This document shows, piece after piece, positions 43,076 to 55,294 of a DNA stretch of 64,000 bases (the stretch's first letter is position 1; each line of letters opens with the position of its first letter). The DNA lies in contig JAACJO010000028.1 in NCBI GenBank assembly GCA_013368445.1, forward strand, positions 186,001-250,000, in the 5' to 3' direction. The notes under the pieces are model-generated. The model was not told the origin of the DNA and ran no database searches. It saw nothing but the letters and a program-made list of their open reading frames with translations. The translations under genes and the position numbers were made by a program. Origin of the DNA: Leucocoprinus leucothites (Eukaryota > Basidiomycota > Agaricomycetes > Agaricales > Agaricaceae).

Positions 43076-46000
43076 TTATACACAGAGATCGTACTCAAGA
43101 GAGAAAAGAAAAGAAGAAATAAAGGAAAATAGTTCACCTTCATTTGGTTCGGTGGGCACAGGGGCTTGAGGCAACGGTGGACACGTGTCATGATTAGTGA
43201 AAGCAAAAGCGGCCAGATTCTTTTTCAAGAATTCGACAAAGAACTTGTATTGAGGGAAGGCGCATTGCACCCATTGAGTGCGGATGGGGTAGAGTGGGCA
43301 ATAGCACAAAATGTGATGTCATGTTTCTAGGCGATGGCCACAACAACACGATGTTTGTTCGAGGGGGAAGAACCTCTCGCGATAAGCTCCAATTGGAGCG
43401 TGATTGAGGATGGCCCGAGTCATATGAGCGCAAAGTTGTGGTGACTCATTGGCTAAGGGAAGCCACGTGCCTCCCTTGACATAGGTAGGAATGAGGAATT
43501 TATGATTTTTCTTGGAGAGAAGGAAACCGTTGCTGCGGTACTTCTTCCAGAATATAGATTCCCAGGATTTCTGGCAACCGTTAGTGGCTTTGCGTCGAAG
43601 GAAGTCAAGGGTGGCACCGGTATGAGGCAGTGCGTGTATACACGTGGAGGTGATGTCATTATGGACTTTGAGGTGGGGTTTCCAACGCCATTTGGAAGGA
43701 ATGTCCCAGAAGTCGATGGAACGGGATGGTTTAGCTCTGAGCCAATCAAATAGAAGCCGGCAAACTTGAATCGATTGCAATTGGCTCGAATGTATGGATG
43801 GGTCGACTGCCAGCTTGGCTGCTGGAAGACAATCGGTGATGAGGATGATGTGGTCGCATTGGAGGGAGATGGCCTTGGCAATGCCAATGCGAATGGAATA
43901 AAGCTCAGCGTCTGTGGAAGAAGCCTTGCCACTTGCTTGTTTTGCATGGGACACTTGTCGTCCGCCGCGATATAAATGTGCCACCGAAACCACCTGAAGG
44001 GAACCTACAAGTGGAACAGAAGCATCAGTAACAACCGATATACAATTACGGTCCAGAGAAGATGAAGTAAATACTGATTCGAGAGACGATACATGTATAT
44101 ACGTTTCGTGTTTATCTGAGCGATTGCAGGGATGGAAGTGAATGGAATCAGGAAAGATGTCCATGAGACGTGAACCAGGCTTAGATTCAGGAGAAAAAGG
44201 AAAAAAGGAATCAGAAAGATGAGAAAGAGAATTATCTACATCAATAATAGGGCCTTTTACTTTAGCTTTTTTGGCCGGAGTTAGAAGGCGAAGCGATTGG
44301 GGATGAGGGGAAGAGTTAAGAGAAAAACGTTCAGACAAAAGAGAATGTAACACATGATTAGAGGGTAAAGTGGATACTCGGTACGAAGAGCGAATGGCTA
44401 ATTTACGTAAGTGAAGATGAATAGGGATGAGGCCGGCAATACTTTCAACACCACCGGATGGAGACGTTCGAAAAGCGCCAGTAATCCAAATAGCCGCACG
44501 CCTTTGCATGGATGAAAGGGATTTGAGGAGCACCTTGTTATGAGCGCCTTCAAAATACCATAGACGAAATCCATACATTGCCACTGGAACAATGCATGAC
44601 CTATATAAAAGCCGTTTCTGAAGGGGAAGGAGGCCGCGGTTGGAGTTACCTAGCATACCCATAGCTTTCACAGTGGATAATGCCTTGGTAGAATAGTATC
44701 AAACGTGTTCTTGGAATGAAAGTCGGCAATCAAAGTAAAAGCCTAGATATTGCCAAAAGCATTTAGGATGAAGGATGGGACTGCCGACTTCGGATAAGTC
44801 TAGAGGGGGGTTTGAATCGTTGTGATGTCGAGAGAAATGAAAGATTTCAGATTTGTTGTGTTTGACAACTAGTCCGAAATCAGTGCAAATGGAGTTAATG
44901 ATAGAATAGGCTGTTTTAAGGGAAGAAATTGTGTCAGTATAGTTCTTTGCTTGAGATATACAAAGCCCATCATCAACAAAAGATAAGAGGGAGGAAGAGA
45001 CAGATTGTAGTCGAGCACGCTGTTCAAACATATACATGAAAGGCGCTAAATAAAGCGCTGATAAAATTGGTGAAAGAGCCGAGCCTTGCCCTACGCCAAC
45101 ATTCGCGTCATGAGCATCAGAAAGGAAGGTATTCCACATATATTGAGTCGATCGACCTGTCAAGTAATGAGAGAAGAATTTTACAAGTTCGGGGGTGAAC
45201 CCTTGGCGTCGCAAGATGTCAGTAAGGATTTCGTGATTAAGAGAAGGGAAGAATTGGGCTATGTCGAAAGCACAAATGCTCGTGATCATACCTTTGGCCC
45301 ATCCAGCCCGAATGATGTGAGTAAGGAAAACGCCAGCGTCCTCAGTGGATCGCTGTATAACTCCACCCATTTGATTTGGATGAAGGACATTAAGGGAGAC
45401 CGCTTCAAATTGCATACGTCGTGCAATCATTTTCTCAATGAGTTTACCTAAAGTGTTCAGTAGGACAATGGGGCGGAACACTTTTGGGGTATCATAGGCC
45501 AGTTTATTTGGCTTGGGAATAATGATGGAGACTGAGTCTTTGAAATGACTCGGCCAATGAGAGAGATGTACGCATGCATTAGCGATAAGTATGATGTTCT
45601 TCAAGCAATCGTTATGAGCAACAATTGACTTCACATGCTTCCATGAGACATGGTCGGGTCCAGGCGCTGATGAGTTAGCGCATGATTGTAGGGATTCAGA
45701 GAGTTCAAGGGCAGAGAAATTTGCCCAAGATCAAGAAGGGAGGGTTTTCATTTCATTTAGAATATGAGGGCTTACCGGTCGTCCAGACGCAGAGTTGTAC
45801 GACGAATAGAGCGCATTCCACAAATCCGGAAGGTCATTACAAGGGCGTCCTTGATATCGAATGCCCTCAATGGCGGGGAGTTTTCATTGTTTGACCCATT
45901 CCATAAGGTCCCAAGGTCGTTTGTTGGTTGAGGCGATTTCATGAATACGCTCATCGAAGAAAGAGCATTTGGCGGACCGTGTGGCCTTCCTAAATGCTCG

Positions 46001-46167
46001 CCAGTCCTTTCGATCTTTCGATTTTTGATATGCAATAAGAGTTTCAGAACAGTGAGGAGTCCACCATTCTTTCGACCGGTTAGTAATCCATACGATTTTA
46101 GAGTTCGAATTCCAAGACTCAGATATGATGCGAGAGATAGAATGTGAAATGTTGTCCAAACACAAAG
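43076..46167 (-). pseudogene. C5 ORF2, RT and RNase H part, four nonsense codons
   Basis: Begins in the endonuclease-RT linker (LCLDNISHSISRII) and runs to the normal stop at 43076. The codon that is TGA in C1, C4 and C6 is CGA here (KDRKDW). TGA codons at 45884-45886, 45731-45733, 44699-44701 and 43319-43321; each corresponds to an Arg CGA in sibling copies. RT motifs FDIAQFFPSLNH and FVDD and RNase H motifs TDAS and DAELYSI are readable. One in-frame codon is deleted near 43545 (WKKYRSN versus WKKKYRGN). Confidence 0.88.
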
Positions 46168-48463
46168 TTTTTATTTTTTATTTTTTATTAAAAATCAATG
46201 ATTTATTATGCGGTGCCCGATCACAGTCCGCGCCCGCCAACATAGTACAGGACCTAAGTACCGCTACCTAAGCCAAACACTACAAAGACGGGAATATATA
46301 TAGAGAGTCTTGTCCAAGTACAGTACATTACCCGACGACAAAGAAATGCAGCATAGTAACAAGATGAAACTACAAGTCCAACTTGCAGACCTCTAACAGT
46401 AAGCTTACATGCATGTGTGGCCCCAGCAATGAAGTGACGGGATTGGGGGATGCATTGAGGCAGGTACACGACCTACCCCCGGGGCCTCCTATTGTCCTCA
46501 TTGTGACAGCTAAGCCAATCACAGTCGAACCGGTGGCGCCAGAACGGGCACTTTCGATCATCAGCTGCATGGTCACCCTTGCAGTTGATACATGAGATGT
46601 GGGGACAGGGCTCCCCGGTGGGTGTGGGTAGGATAGGGGGGTTTGCCTTTGGACTCCCCTTACAACACGATGATGTGGAGCGATGGTTCTCACTACGGTG
46701 AGGACCACCACACTGGGAACACCTGAGTGCACGGTTGCGGCAGGTGGGGGTAGAGTGGCCAAAGCGCCAGCAGCGCTGGCACTGGGGAACACCGGGGTGG
46801 GCACGGGCAGGCTTAATGACAGCCTGCATACCGTTAAAGTCGAGGTACTTGTTGAGGAGCTTCTTGGCGCCGGCTCCTGATTGAGAGTCCCATAGGTCAA
46901 ACCAAACGGTGGCGGTGTCGGCCTTGGGGGAGTTGCGCATGATACGCACAGATGAAACGTCAGCAAAAGTGTCCTTGAACGGAGACAATCACATTCGGTC
47001 AGTGATGTTGATAGGCGTGGTACGGACGCCATTCATGTGGAAGGGGACATTGAGAATCTTGAGATAAGACCTCAACCTGGGGCGGCGCGTCTTCATCTCA
47101 AACGGGGCAGAGAAGACGGAGGGGATTACAGACTCGATAACAATGGTGTCGGAGTCCGAGGGTATGGCAGAGGTGTACAGCGCGATAGTGCTGTATGCCT
47201 TGGTGATGTTCTCGATGCACAAGGATGACTTGGCACGTGAGAGGGCGTCATTGAAGAGGCACATGGCCTTGTGATGGAGATAAGTGATTTCGCTGGCATT
47301 GCCAGTGAAATCCAGTAGGAGTTGGCGGCGAGTAGGCCCAGCGGTGGTCATGCGTGGCTTCTTTGCAGAGCCAGCAGTGGCAGTAGCGGCCTGATGCATT
47401 GCAGCAATACGATCAGGGTCGAGGGAGGGGTTTGCCTGTGCTAGCTTGATGAGCGACACAGGCGGCACCGAAGCGCCGGAACGGGCGGCTTCCGCAAACG
47501 AGCGCTGACAAAGCGCCGGAACAGGAGTGGGGATGGGTGCCTTCATGGGCGCTCGAGGGGGGCCACTAGCACGCGCCTTAGAGGGCGCTTGCTTGGGCGG
47601 TACAGGAGGACGGGCCGGGGCGGGCTGCAGTGCCTTGGGCGTTTGTTTGGGCGCCTCGGGGGAGCCCATGTTGATGTCACGTGGTTCCGCTTTGTCAGCG
47701 GATCCATGGGTCGCCTCATGGGCAACGCGTGTGTCTTTAGGAGAGGCCCTGGGCTCGACAAAGCGAGCAAAGCCTTGCATGAAGGAGCGAAAGGTGGTCC
47801 AGCCACGACCGGCCCACTCTTCGCCCATGGAGATGCGTGCACTACTGTGCCTGCTCATATCAAACTCATATACTGCACCAGCAAGGTAGCTAGCGCAGGC
47901 TTTGGCAAAGTCCTCATCGAGGAGGGAATCGTCGGGGAGCTCACGCATGAAGCACATGAACTTCCTGAGGCCTTCAAAAGCCCGCTTGGCCGCGGCATCG
48001 TCTCCAGACACGGTCCCAGGGGAGGACGGCGCGACTGACGGTACAGCAGGGGGAGGAGGTGTGATGGGCACAAACGTGCGTGTGCCCACAGTGTAGGGTT
48101 TCAGTGGCGACGGAACGTCAGCCACTGGGGGGGTAGAAGGCGCCGGCGATGGAACATCAGCAGGCACCGAGGGGAAGGGTGAGGGCGGCTGAAAGTCAGC
48201 CCTCATGGAGGCAGCGGCAGCCTTGAAGTCCGCCATTGTGCGGATTGGCTGGGTAGAGGTGGAGGGCCTGGGGGCCTCTGTGATGGTGTCGAGCTCGTCA
48301 TCACCGGATGCGATGTTGGAGTCGAGGTCTATGTTTGCGATTTCGCGAGCGACTGCTTTAGATTTACGCCTACCCATGTTAGCTAGAGTAGAATCGGTGT
48401 ATACTAGACGTCTAACTACACACCAACTAAGAGATGGTGGTGGTAAGAGGTCAAGGAGGGATG
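46168..48463 (-). mobile_element. Half-LINE B3, full length, discordant flanks
   Basis: 2,296 bp, the same length as B4, with an impure T-rich tail (46168-46191) and 5' terminus CATCCCTCC at 48463. The 3' side abuts C5, but the 5' side abuts an antisense family A scrap, and no target-site duplication is found. Confidence 0.88.
46473..48377 (-). pseudogene. B3 ORF1, one nonsense codon (635 codons)
   Basis: ATG at 48377 (MGRRKSKAVAREIANI). Basic N-terminus, ADVPSP repeats, family B central module (AFEGLRKFMCFMRELP), linker, RRM-like region, three knuckles, TAG stop at 46473. TGA at 46989-46991 replaces the CGA of DRMRLSPF. Exactly the 1905 bp expected for family B. Confidence 0.9.
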
Positions 48464-48527
48464 GTCGAGATGTTCATCCTCAGACATCTCGGGGATATTG
48501 AGTTCATCGTCGGAGGCGTTGACGGAC
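48464..48527 (-). mobile_element. 64-bp antisense scrap of family A ORF1
   Basis: Reverse complement of the region encoding SVNASDDELNIPEMSEDEHLD in intact copies. It lies between the 5' end of B3 and a 12-bp spacer before A6. It is too short to classify and probably marks a rearrangement. Confidence 0.75.
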
Positions 48528-48626
48528 AAGGACATCCCTCATCCCTCCTTGACCTCTTACCACCACCATCTCTTAGTTGGTGTGTTGCGATTAGAGTTCA
48601 ATACTACTGCATCTACTTGAAGCTAC

Positions 48627-48721
48627 ATGGGTAAACGCAAATCTAAGTCTAACAGGCCACTGCCCCGCTCCACTGAGTCCGTCAACGCCTCCGACGACGA
48701 ACTCAACATCCCCAAGATGTC
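48627..48721 (+). pseudogene. A6 ORF1, first 95 bp
   Basis: ATG at 48627 (MGKRKSKSNRPLPRS ... NIPKMS), cut by C6. The frame resumes at 62626. Confidence 0.8.
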
Positions 48722-50894
48722 TTTTTTTTTTTTTTTTTTAAAAAAATCAATATATTTATATACCGGTGCTCGATTGCAGTCCGCTTTCAACTAAATATTA
48801 CAAACAGATGGTACACTACAGCAAGCTGGGGTACACAAAGCGGTCGAAGACCGCTTAAAACAAGGACTATACATGATTAGACCAGTGAAATAGAGAAGAA
48901 TCGAGAGAAACTATAGAACGAGGTGTTATACACAGAGGTCTGACTCAAAAGAAAAAAGAAGAGAAGAGATGAAAGAATATAGTTCACCTTCATTTGGTTC
49001 GGTGGGCACAGAGGCTTGAAGCGGCGGTGGGCACGTGTCATGATTGGTGAAAGCAAAAGAGGCCGGATTCTTTTTCAAGAATTCGATGAGGAACTCGTAT
49101 TGAGGGAAGGCGCATTGCACCCATTGAGTGCGAATGGGGTAGAGGGGGCAATAGCACAAAATGTGATATCGTGTTTCCAGGCAATGGCCACACCGACAGG
49201 ATATTTGTTCGAGGGGGAAGAACCTCTCGCGATAGGCTCCAATCGGAGCGTGATTGAGTATGGCCCGAGTCATACGAGCGCAAAGTTGTGGTGATTCATT
49301 GGCTAAGGGAAGCCACGTGCCTCCCTTGACGTAGGTCGGAATGAGGAATTTGCGATTTTTCTTTGAAAGAAGGAAACCGTTGCCGTGGTACTTCTTTTTC
49401 CAGAATGTAGACTCCCAAGATTTTTGGCAGTCATTGGTGGCTTTGCGTCGAAGGAAGTCGAGGGTGGCACCCATGTGAGAAGGGGCGTGTATGCGTGTAG
49501 AGGTGACGTCATTATGGACTTTGAGGTGGGGCTTCCATCGCCATTTGGAAGGAATATCCCAGAAGTCGATAGATTGGGATCGTTTAGCTGTGAGCCAATC
49601 GGATAGAAGCCGGCAAACTTGAATCGATTGCGACTGACTCGAGTGGATGGATGGATCGACTGCCAGCTTGGCTGCTGGAAGACAGTCGGTGATGAGGATG
49701 ATGTGATCGCATTGAAGGGAGATAGCCTTAGCGATGCCTATGCGAATGGAGTATAGTTCAGCGTCTGTGGACGATGCCCGACCGCTTGCTTGTTTTGCAT
49801 GTGACACTTGTCATCCGCCGCGATATAAATGTGCCGCTGAAACCGCCTGAAGGGAACCTACAAGTGGAACAGAGGCGTCAGTAACAACTGAAATACAACT
49901 ACGATTCAGAGAAGAGGAAGTAAATACTGAGTCAAGAGACGATACATGTTTATACATTTTGTGTTTATCCGAGTGATTACAGGGATGGAAGTGAATAGAA
50001 TTGGGAAAGATATCCATGAGACGAGATCCGGGTTTGGATTCAAGAGAGAAAGGAGAGAAAGAATCGGAAAGATGAGAAAGAGAATTATCTACATCAATAA
50101 TAGGGCCTTTTACTTTAGCTTTTTTGGCCAGGGTAAGAAGTTGAAGCGATTGTGGATGAGGGATAGAATCAAGGGAAAAACGGTTAGATAAAAGGGATCG
50201 TAACGCATGATTAGAAGGTAAAGTAGATACTCAATATGATGAGCGAATGGCTAATTTACGGAGATGAAGGTGAATGGGAATGAGTCCAGCAATACTTTCA
50301 GCACCAACGGATGGAGATGTTCGAAAGGTGCCAGTAATCCAAATAGCCGCGCACCTTTGCATAGATGAGAGGGACTTGAGAAGGGCCTTATTACGAGCGC
50401 CTTCAAAGTACCATAAACGAAATCCATACGTTGCCACTGGGACGACACATGACCTGTATAGAAGTCGTTTTTGAAGGGGAAAAAGTCCACGATTGGAGTT
50501 ACCAAGCATACCCATAGCTTTCACAGTGGATAATGCCTTGGTAGAATAATAGCAAACGTGTGCTTGGAATGAAAGTCGACAGTCGAAGTAAAAGCCCAGA
50601 TATCGCCAAAAGCGTTTTGGATGAAGGATGGGACCGCCGACTTTGGATAAGTCCAGAGATGGGTTTGAATCATTGTGACGTCGAGAGAAATGAAAGATTT
50701 CAGATTTGTCATGTTCGATGACTAGTCCGAAATCAGTGCAAATGGAGTTAATGATGGAATAAGCTGTTTTAAGGGAGGAGATTGTGTCAGTGTAACTCTT
50801 CGCTTGGGATATACAAAGCCCATCATCGACAAAAGATATGAGGGAAGAAGAGACAGACTGTAATCGAGCACGTTGTTCGAACATGTACATGAAA

Positions 50895-53164
50895 CATCCC
50901 TCCTTGACCTCTTACCACCACCATCGAAAGTTGGTGTTTGATTAGACGTCGAATCTTCATCGTATTCCTACTCATTCTACATGGGTAAACGAAAGTCCAA
51001 GGCTAACCGGCCCCCACCGCGCTCCACCGAGTCCGTCAACGCGTCCGACGACGAACTCAACTTACCCGAGATGTCCGACGATGGATATCTCGACCCCTAC
51101 GACAACCCTCTCAACGTGAGAGGGTTCTACGGTCCTTCCCAGGCAGACGTCCCGTCGCCTGGCCCCTCCCAGCCGATGGCAGACGTCCCGTCGCCATCGT
51201 CTGTTCCTCCAGTGGCAGACGTCCCGTCGCCACTCCAGCCTTATACCGTGGGTGCACGTACTTTTGTGCCCATCACGCCCCCTCCCCCTGTGGCCCCCGT
51301 GTCAGTGTCCTCTTCCAAGGGAAAGAAGAAGGAAGAGCTCACTCCGAGGCGCGCCCTTAACCGACTCATATCCTTCCTCAAGTGGTTGGACACCATCGAA
51401 CACCGGGCTGATATCCCGGTAGACATCGCGCAAGGCGTGGTTACATGTGTAGCCAAGGCCTCACACGCTCTCGGCGGCGACCTGAAGATGGGCGGTATGC
51501 TGATCACCTCAAACTCCCTCAACACCAACGGCTGGGGGACTTTTGGAGAATTCCTAGGGAAGTTCGGTCATAGGTTCTCGGCCGAGACCTCCCCTGAAGC
51601 GACGCGCGTCGCCCTCGAGGCGACCCATGGATCCGCTGAGTCAGCGGGTCCACGTGACATCAACATGGGCTCTCCCAAGGCGCCCTCTTTTCCGCCCCCG
51701 GATCGTCGGCCCGCCCCGGCCCGTCCCTCCCTACCGCCCAAGCCGGCGCCTGTGAAGGCCCGCGCTAGTGGCAAAGCGCCCACTCAAGCGCCCCCCGCTC
51801 CTAGACGAGCGCCCATCCCCCCCTCGGTGGCTAAGAAGTCGTTCGCCGAGGTTGCTCGTACTCCGGCATCTGCGGCGGCGCTTATAAAACTCGCCCAGTC
51901 CCACCCCACTCTCGAGCCTGATCGCGTTGCCGCGATGCATCAGGCCGCCCTCTCTGATGCACCTTCTGCGAAGAAGCCGTGCATGACCACATCGGGCCCC
52001 ACCCAACGTCAACTCTTCCTGGATTTCACTGGCGATGCCGGTGATATCACTTACCTCCATCACAAGGCCATGCACCTTCTCAATGATTCCCTCACTCGTG
52101 CGAAGAGCTCTCTTCGCGTCGAGAACATCGCCAAGGCGTACGACACTATATCGTTGTACACCAGCTCCGTCGCCACCGATGCCGAGGCATCGGTGATCGA
52201 GTCCGCCCTCCCATCCGCCTTCACTGCCCCGTTCAAGTTGAAGACGAGACGCCCCAGGTCCAGATCTTACCTCAAGATCTTGGACGTCCCTTACTACACG
52301 AGTGGTGTTCGTACCACTCCTCAACACGTCACCGACCGCATGCGCGTGTCTCCCTTCAAGGAGACATTCGCTAACGTCTCTTCTGTGCGCATCATGCACA
52401 ACTCCGCCAAGGCCGACACCGCCACTGTTTGGGTTGACCTCTGGGACTCTCAGTCAGGTGCTAACGCTAAGCGCCTGATCGGCAAATACCTCAACTTCGA
52501 CGGCGTGCAGTCCATGATCAGGGCCGCGTGCGCTCACCCCGGGACCCCCCAGTGTCAACGATACTGGCGTTGGGGTCACACTACCACCACCTGTCGCAAC
52601 CGTGCACTCAGGTGTTCACAATGCGGTGGGCCACATCGGTCCGAGAATCACCGCACCACCTCCTCCTGCTGTAAGGGGTCGCCAAAGGCTAACCCCCCCA
52701 TCCAGCCCACACCCGCCGGGGATCCCTGTCCCCACATCAAGTGCGTCAACTGCGGCAAGGAACATGCTGCAACTGACCGCAAGTGCGCGTTCTGGCGCCA
52801 CCGCTTTGATTGGGATTGGCTGCAAAGTCATTCCGGTTCTGGCAGTCGGCCCCGGGCCTAGGGGGAGCTCCCTAGTGCCAACGCATCGTCCCCCGTCTAT
52901 CGCCAGTCGCTGGACGGGCCCTCACCAACCTCAAGGCCTGCCACTAGATGCAGTGATATCGGTATATGTTTTCCTCTTTCTTTGTATTACATGCCTAGCC
53001 CTCTTCTGCTGTCGATTCCATATTGTTTCGGACAGGACTCGTATATATTCCCGGCTGTTTACGTGTGCGTAGTCAGTAGCGGTACTGGTTCCATGTAGTA
53101 GATAGTTGGGCGCGGACTGCTATCGCGCACTGCGTTATAAATTTGCGACCCCTCCGGGGTCGCG

Positions 53165-53200
<36 letters not shown>
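50895..53200 (+). mobile_element. Half-LINE A7, type II, full length
   Basis: Flanked by AACATGTACATGAAA (50880-50894 and 53201-53215). Its leader differs from type I after GTTGGTGT. Terminal hairpin 53111-53134 (one decayed pair, CTGCG) and type II palindrome GCGACCCC-TCC-GGGGTCGC at 53145-53163, then a poly(A) of about 29 nt. Confidence 0.94.
50981..52861 (+). CDS. A7 ORF1, type II gag-like protein (626 aa, open)
   Basis: ATG at 50981 (MGKRKSKANRPPPRSTES). Shares the N-terminus and C-terminal two thirds with type I, but its central module is different (ELTPRRALNRLISFLKWLDT ... NTNGWGTFGEFLGKFGH). It then has the Pro/Ala linker, MTTSGPTQRQLFLDFTG, RRM-like region and knuckles. The first knuckle reads CQRYWRWGH: its second Cys is replaced by Tyr (Cys in A8), which should weaken zinc binding. 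FDWDWLQ replaces FDRDWLQ in both A7 and A8. No stop or shift. Confidence 0.87.
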   Translation: MGKRKSKANRPPPRSTESVNASDDELNLPEMSDDGYLDPYDNPLNVRGFYGPSQADVPSPGPSQPMADVPSPSSVPPVADVPSPLQPYTVGARTFVPITPPPPVAPVSVSSSKGKKKEELTPRRALNRLISFLKWLDTIEHRADIPVDIAQGVVTCVAKASHALGGDLKMGGMLITSNSLNTNGWGTFGEFLGKFGHRFSAETSPEATRVALEATHGSAESAGPRDINMGSPKAPSFPPPDRRPAPARPSLPPKPAPVKARASGKAPTQAPPAPRRAPIPPSVAKKSFAEVARTPASAAALIKLAQSHPTLEPDRVAAMHQAALSDAPSAKKPCMTTSGPTQRQLFLDFTGDAGDITYLHHKAMHLLNDSLTRAKSSLRVENIAKAYDTISLYTSSVATDAEASVIESALPSAFTAPFKLKTRRPRSRSYLKILDVPYYTSGVRTTPQHVTDRMRVSPFKETFANVSSVRIMHNSAKADTATVWVDLWDSQSGANAKRLIGKYLNFDGVQSMIRAACAHPGTPQCQRYWRWGHTTTTCRNRALRCSQCGGPHRSENHRTTSSCCKGSPKANPPIQPTPAGDPCPHIKCVNCGKEHAATDRKCAFWRHRFDWDWLQSHSGSGSRPRA

Positions 53201-53203
<3 letters not shown>

Positions 53204-55294
53204 ATGTACATGAAAGGCGCCAAGTAAAGCGCTGATAATATAGGTGAAAGAGCCGATCCTTGCCCTACGCCAACATCCGCGTCATGGGCATCCGATAGAA
53301 AAGTATTCCACATATATTGAGTCGATCGACCTGTTAAATAATGAGAAAAGAATTTTACAAGCTCAGGGGCAAACCCTTGGCGTCGTAAGATGTCAGTAAG
53401 AATTTCGTGGTTGAGTGAAGGGAAGAATTGGGCTATGTCAAAAGCGCAAACACTCGTGATCATACCTTTGGCCCAACCAGCCCGAATGATGTGTGTAAGG
53501 AAGACACCTGCGTCCTCAGTAGATCGCTGTATAACTCCCCCCATTTGATTAGGATGAAGAACATTAAGAGAGACTGCTTCAAATTGCATGTGTCGTGCAA
53601 TCATTTTCTCAATGAGTTTGCCTAAAGTGTTAAGTAGAACAATGGGGCGAAACAATTTAGGGGTATCATAGGCCAGTTTATTCGGCTTGGGAATGATGAT
53701 GGAAACCGAGTCTTTGAAATGACTCGGCCAATGAGAGAGATGTATGCACGCATTAGCGATAAGAATGATGTTCTTCAAGCAATCGTTATGAGCAACGATA
53801 GACTTTAAGTGTTTCCATGATACGTGGTCAGGTCCGGGCGCTGAGGAGTTAGCGCAAGAACGTAGGGATTCAGAAAGTTCAAGGGCAGAGAAGTTTGCCC
53901 AAGATCGAGAGGGGAGAGATTTCATTTCATTTAGAATTTGAGGGCTTACCGGTCGTCCCGACGCAGAGTTGTATGACGAGTGGAGCGCATTCCACAAGTC
54001 CGGAAGGTCGTTGCAAGGGTGTCCTTGATATCGAATGCCCTCAATGGCAGGGAGTTTTCGTTGTTTGACCCACTCCATAAGGTCCCAAGGTCGTTTGTTG
54101 GTGGAAGCGATTTCGTGAATATGCTCATCAAAGAAGGAGCGCTTGGCGACATGTGTAGCCTTCCTAAACGCTCGCCAATCCTTTCAGTCTTTGGATTTTC
54201 GATACGCAAGTAAAGTCTTGGAACAGTGATGAGTCCACCATTCTTTCGACCGGTTAGTGATCCATACAATTTTAGAGTTCGAATTCCAAGACTCTGAGAG
54301 AATGCTAGATATAGAATGGGAAATGTTGTCCAAACACAAAGTGGAATGAATATTTGAACAGTCCAAAGCCGCAAGACATTCAGAGACCTGGGAAATAAAG
54401 GCGGACTCTTCATCACTATCTTTTGGGAGTACACGCTTTTTATAATTAATGTAATCAGGGTGAATTGGAAGATCCATAAGCAGAGGTGCGTGATCCGAGG
54501 GTAGTCTCGAATTTGCATCAATGATATGTGAAGTGGAAGTGTTCGCACAAAAAATGAGATCGATAACCGTATTATCATATTTTCCAATGGACGAGAAATG
54601 AGTTGGGGAAAAAATGGTCGGTTCAGACCTAGAAAGATTGAAACAATCCACTAACTCCGTCAGAGTTGTAGCGGATTGAGGGACATGGGAGGCTAAAGGA
54701 TCCCATTCTGGAGAACGACAATTAAAGTCGCCTCCCATGTATATTATATTGGGAATATCAATGAAATTTGTGGATAGGAAATTTATCGCCGATGACGACG
54801 AATCAGAATATACGTTAAGGAAATGAATATAATTACCCTTGTTAAATAAACCTAGGATTTGAATGTCTCGATGATTCACCCACTCTTGTCAAAGAATGGG
54901 TCTCATACGAGATAATCGTCTGTGAACGTAAGTTAAAGTACGCGGACGAGGGTCATTGGGCTTAGTAGGGCAAACCATACATAGCCATTCTGGATGGATA
55001 GGGGCACCAATGACATCATCCCCTTCAGGGTTAGTCGTAGAAGGTGCTTTGTGAATGTGGTTCCAAGGCGGTTCCTGTAGGAAAATAATATCAAAGTCCA
55101 GCTTTCTGGACTCAAGAATGGTATCAACTAGGACGTATGAACATCCCACGTTCTGTGAATAGATACGAACAGACGATATAAGATTGTTCTTACCGGACAT
55201 ATTTAAACAGCAACTCTGCCACCGGAGCGATTGGAATTAGCGCGGACCGCATGTGCAGTGCGTGATTCGGCTGCCTTGTTAGAGTGCCAGGTCC

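Larger units (their letters stand above)
40588..46167 (-). mobile_element. LINE C5, antisense, split by A5, 5' part missing
   Basis: Impure T-rich tail (40588-40618, T runs broken by C and A), 3' UTR stem 40708-40726. Segments 40588-40759 and 43040-46167, with A5 between AATTAGACCAGTGAA duplications. Inserted in C4 after ...GTATATTAT. At 46167 it meets the B3 tail and does not resume on the other side of B3, so its 5' 2.8 kb or more is missing or rearranged. Confidence 0.88.
48926..55200 (-). pseudogene. C6 ORF2, four nonsense codons and the A7 insertion
   Basis: ATG at 55200 (MSGKNNLISSVRIYS). TGA codons: 54889-54891 (after RPIL), 54184-54186 (endonuclease-RT linker, shared with C1 and C4), 50231-50233 and 49811-49813. 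C3 and C5 have CGA at the linker codon, and the others fall at Arg codons of siblings. Endonuclease motifs (GGDFNCRSPEWD, SDHAP), RT FDIAQFFPSLNH (right of A7) and FVDD (left of A7), RNase H DAELYSI and CRCGH are all present. A7 is inserted a little upstream of the FVDD motif. Confidence 0.9.
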
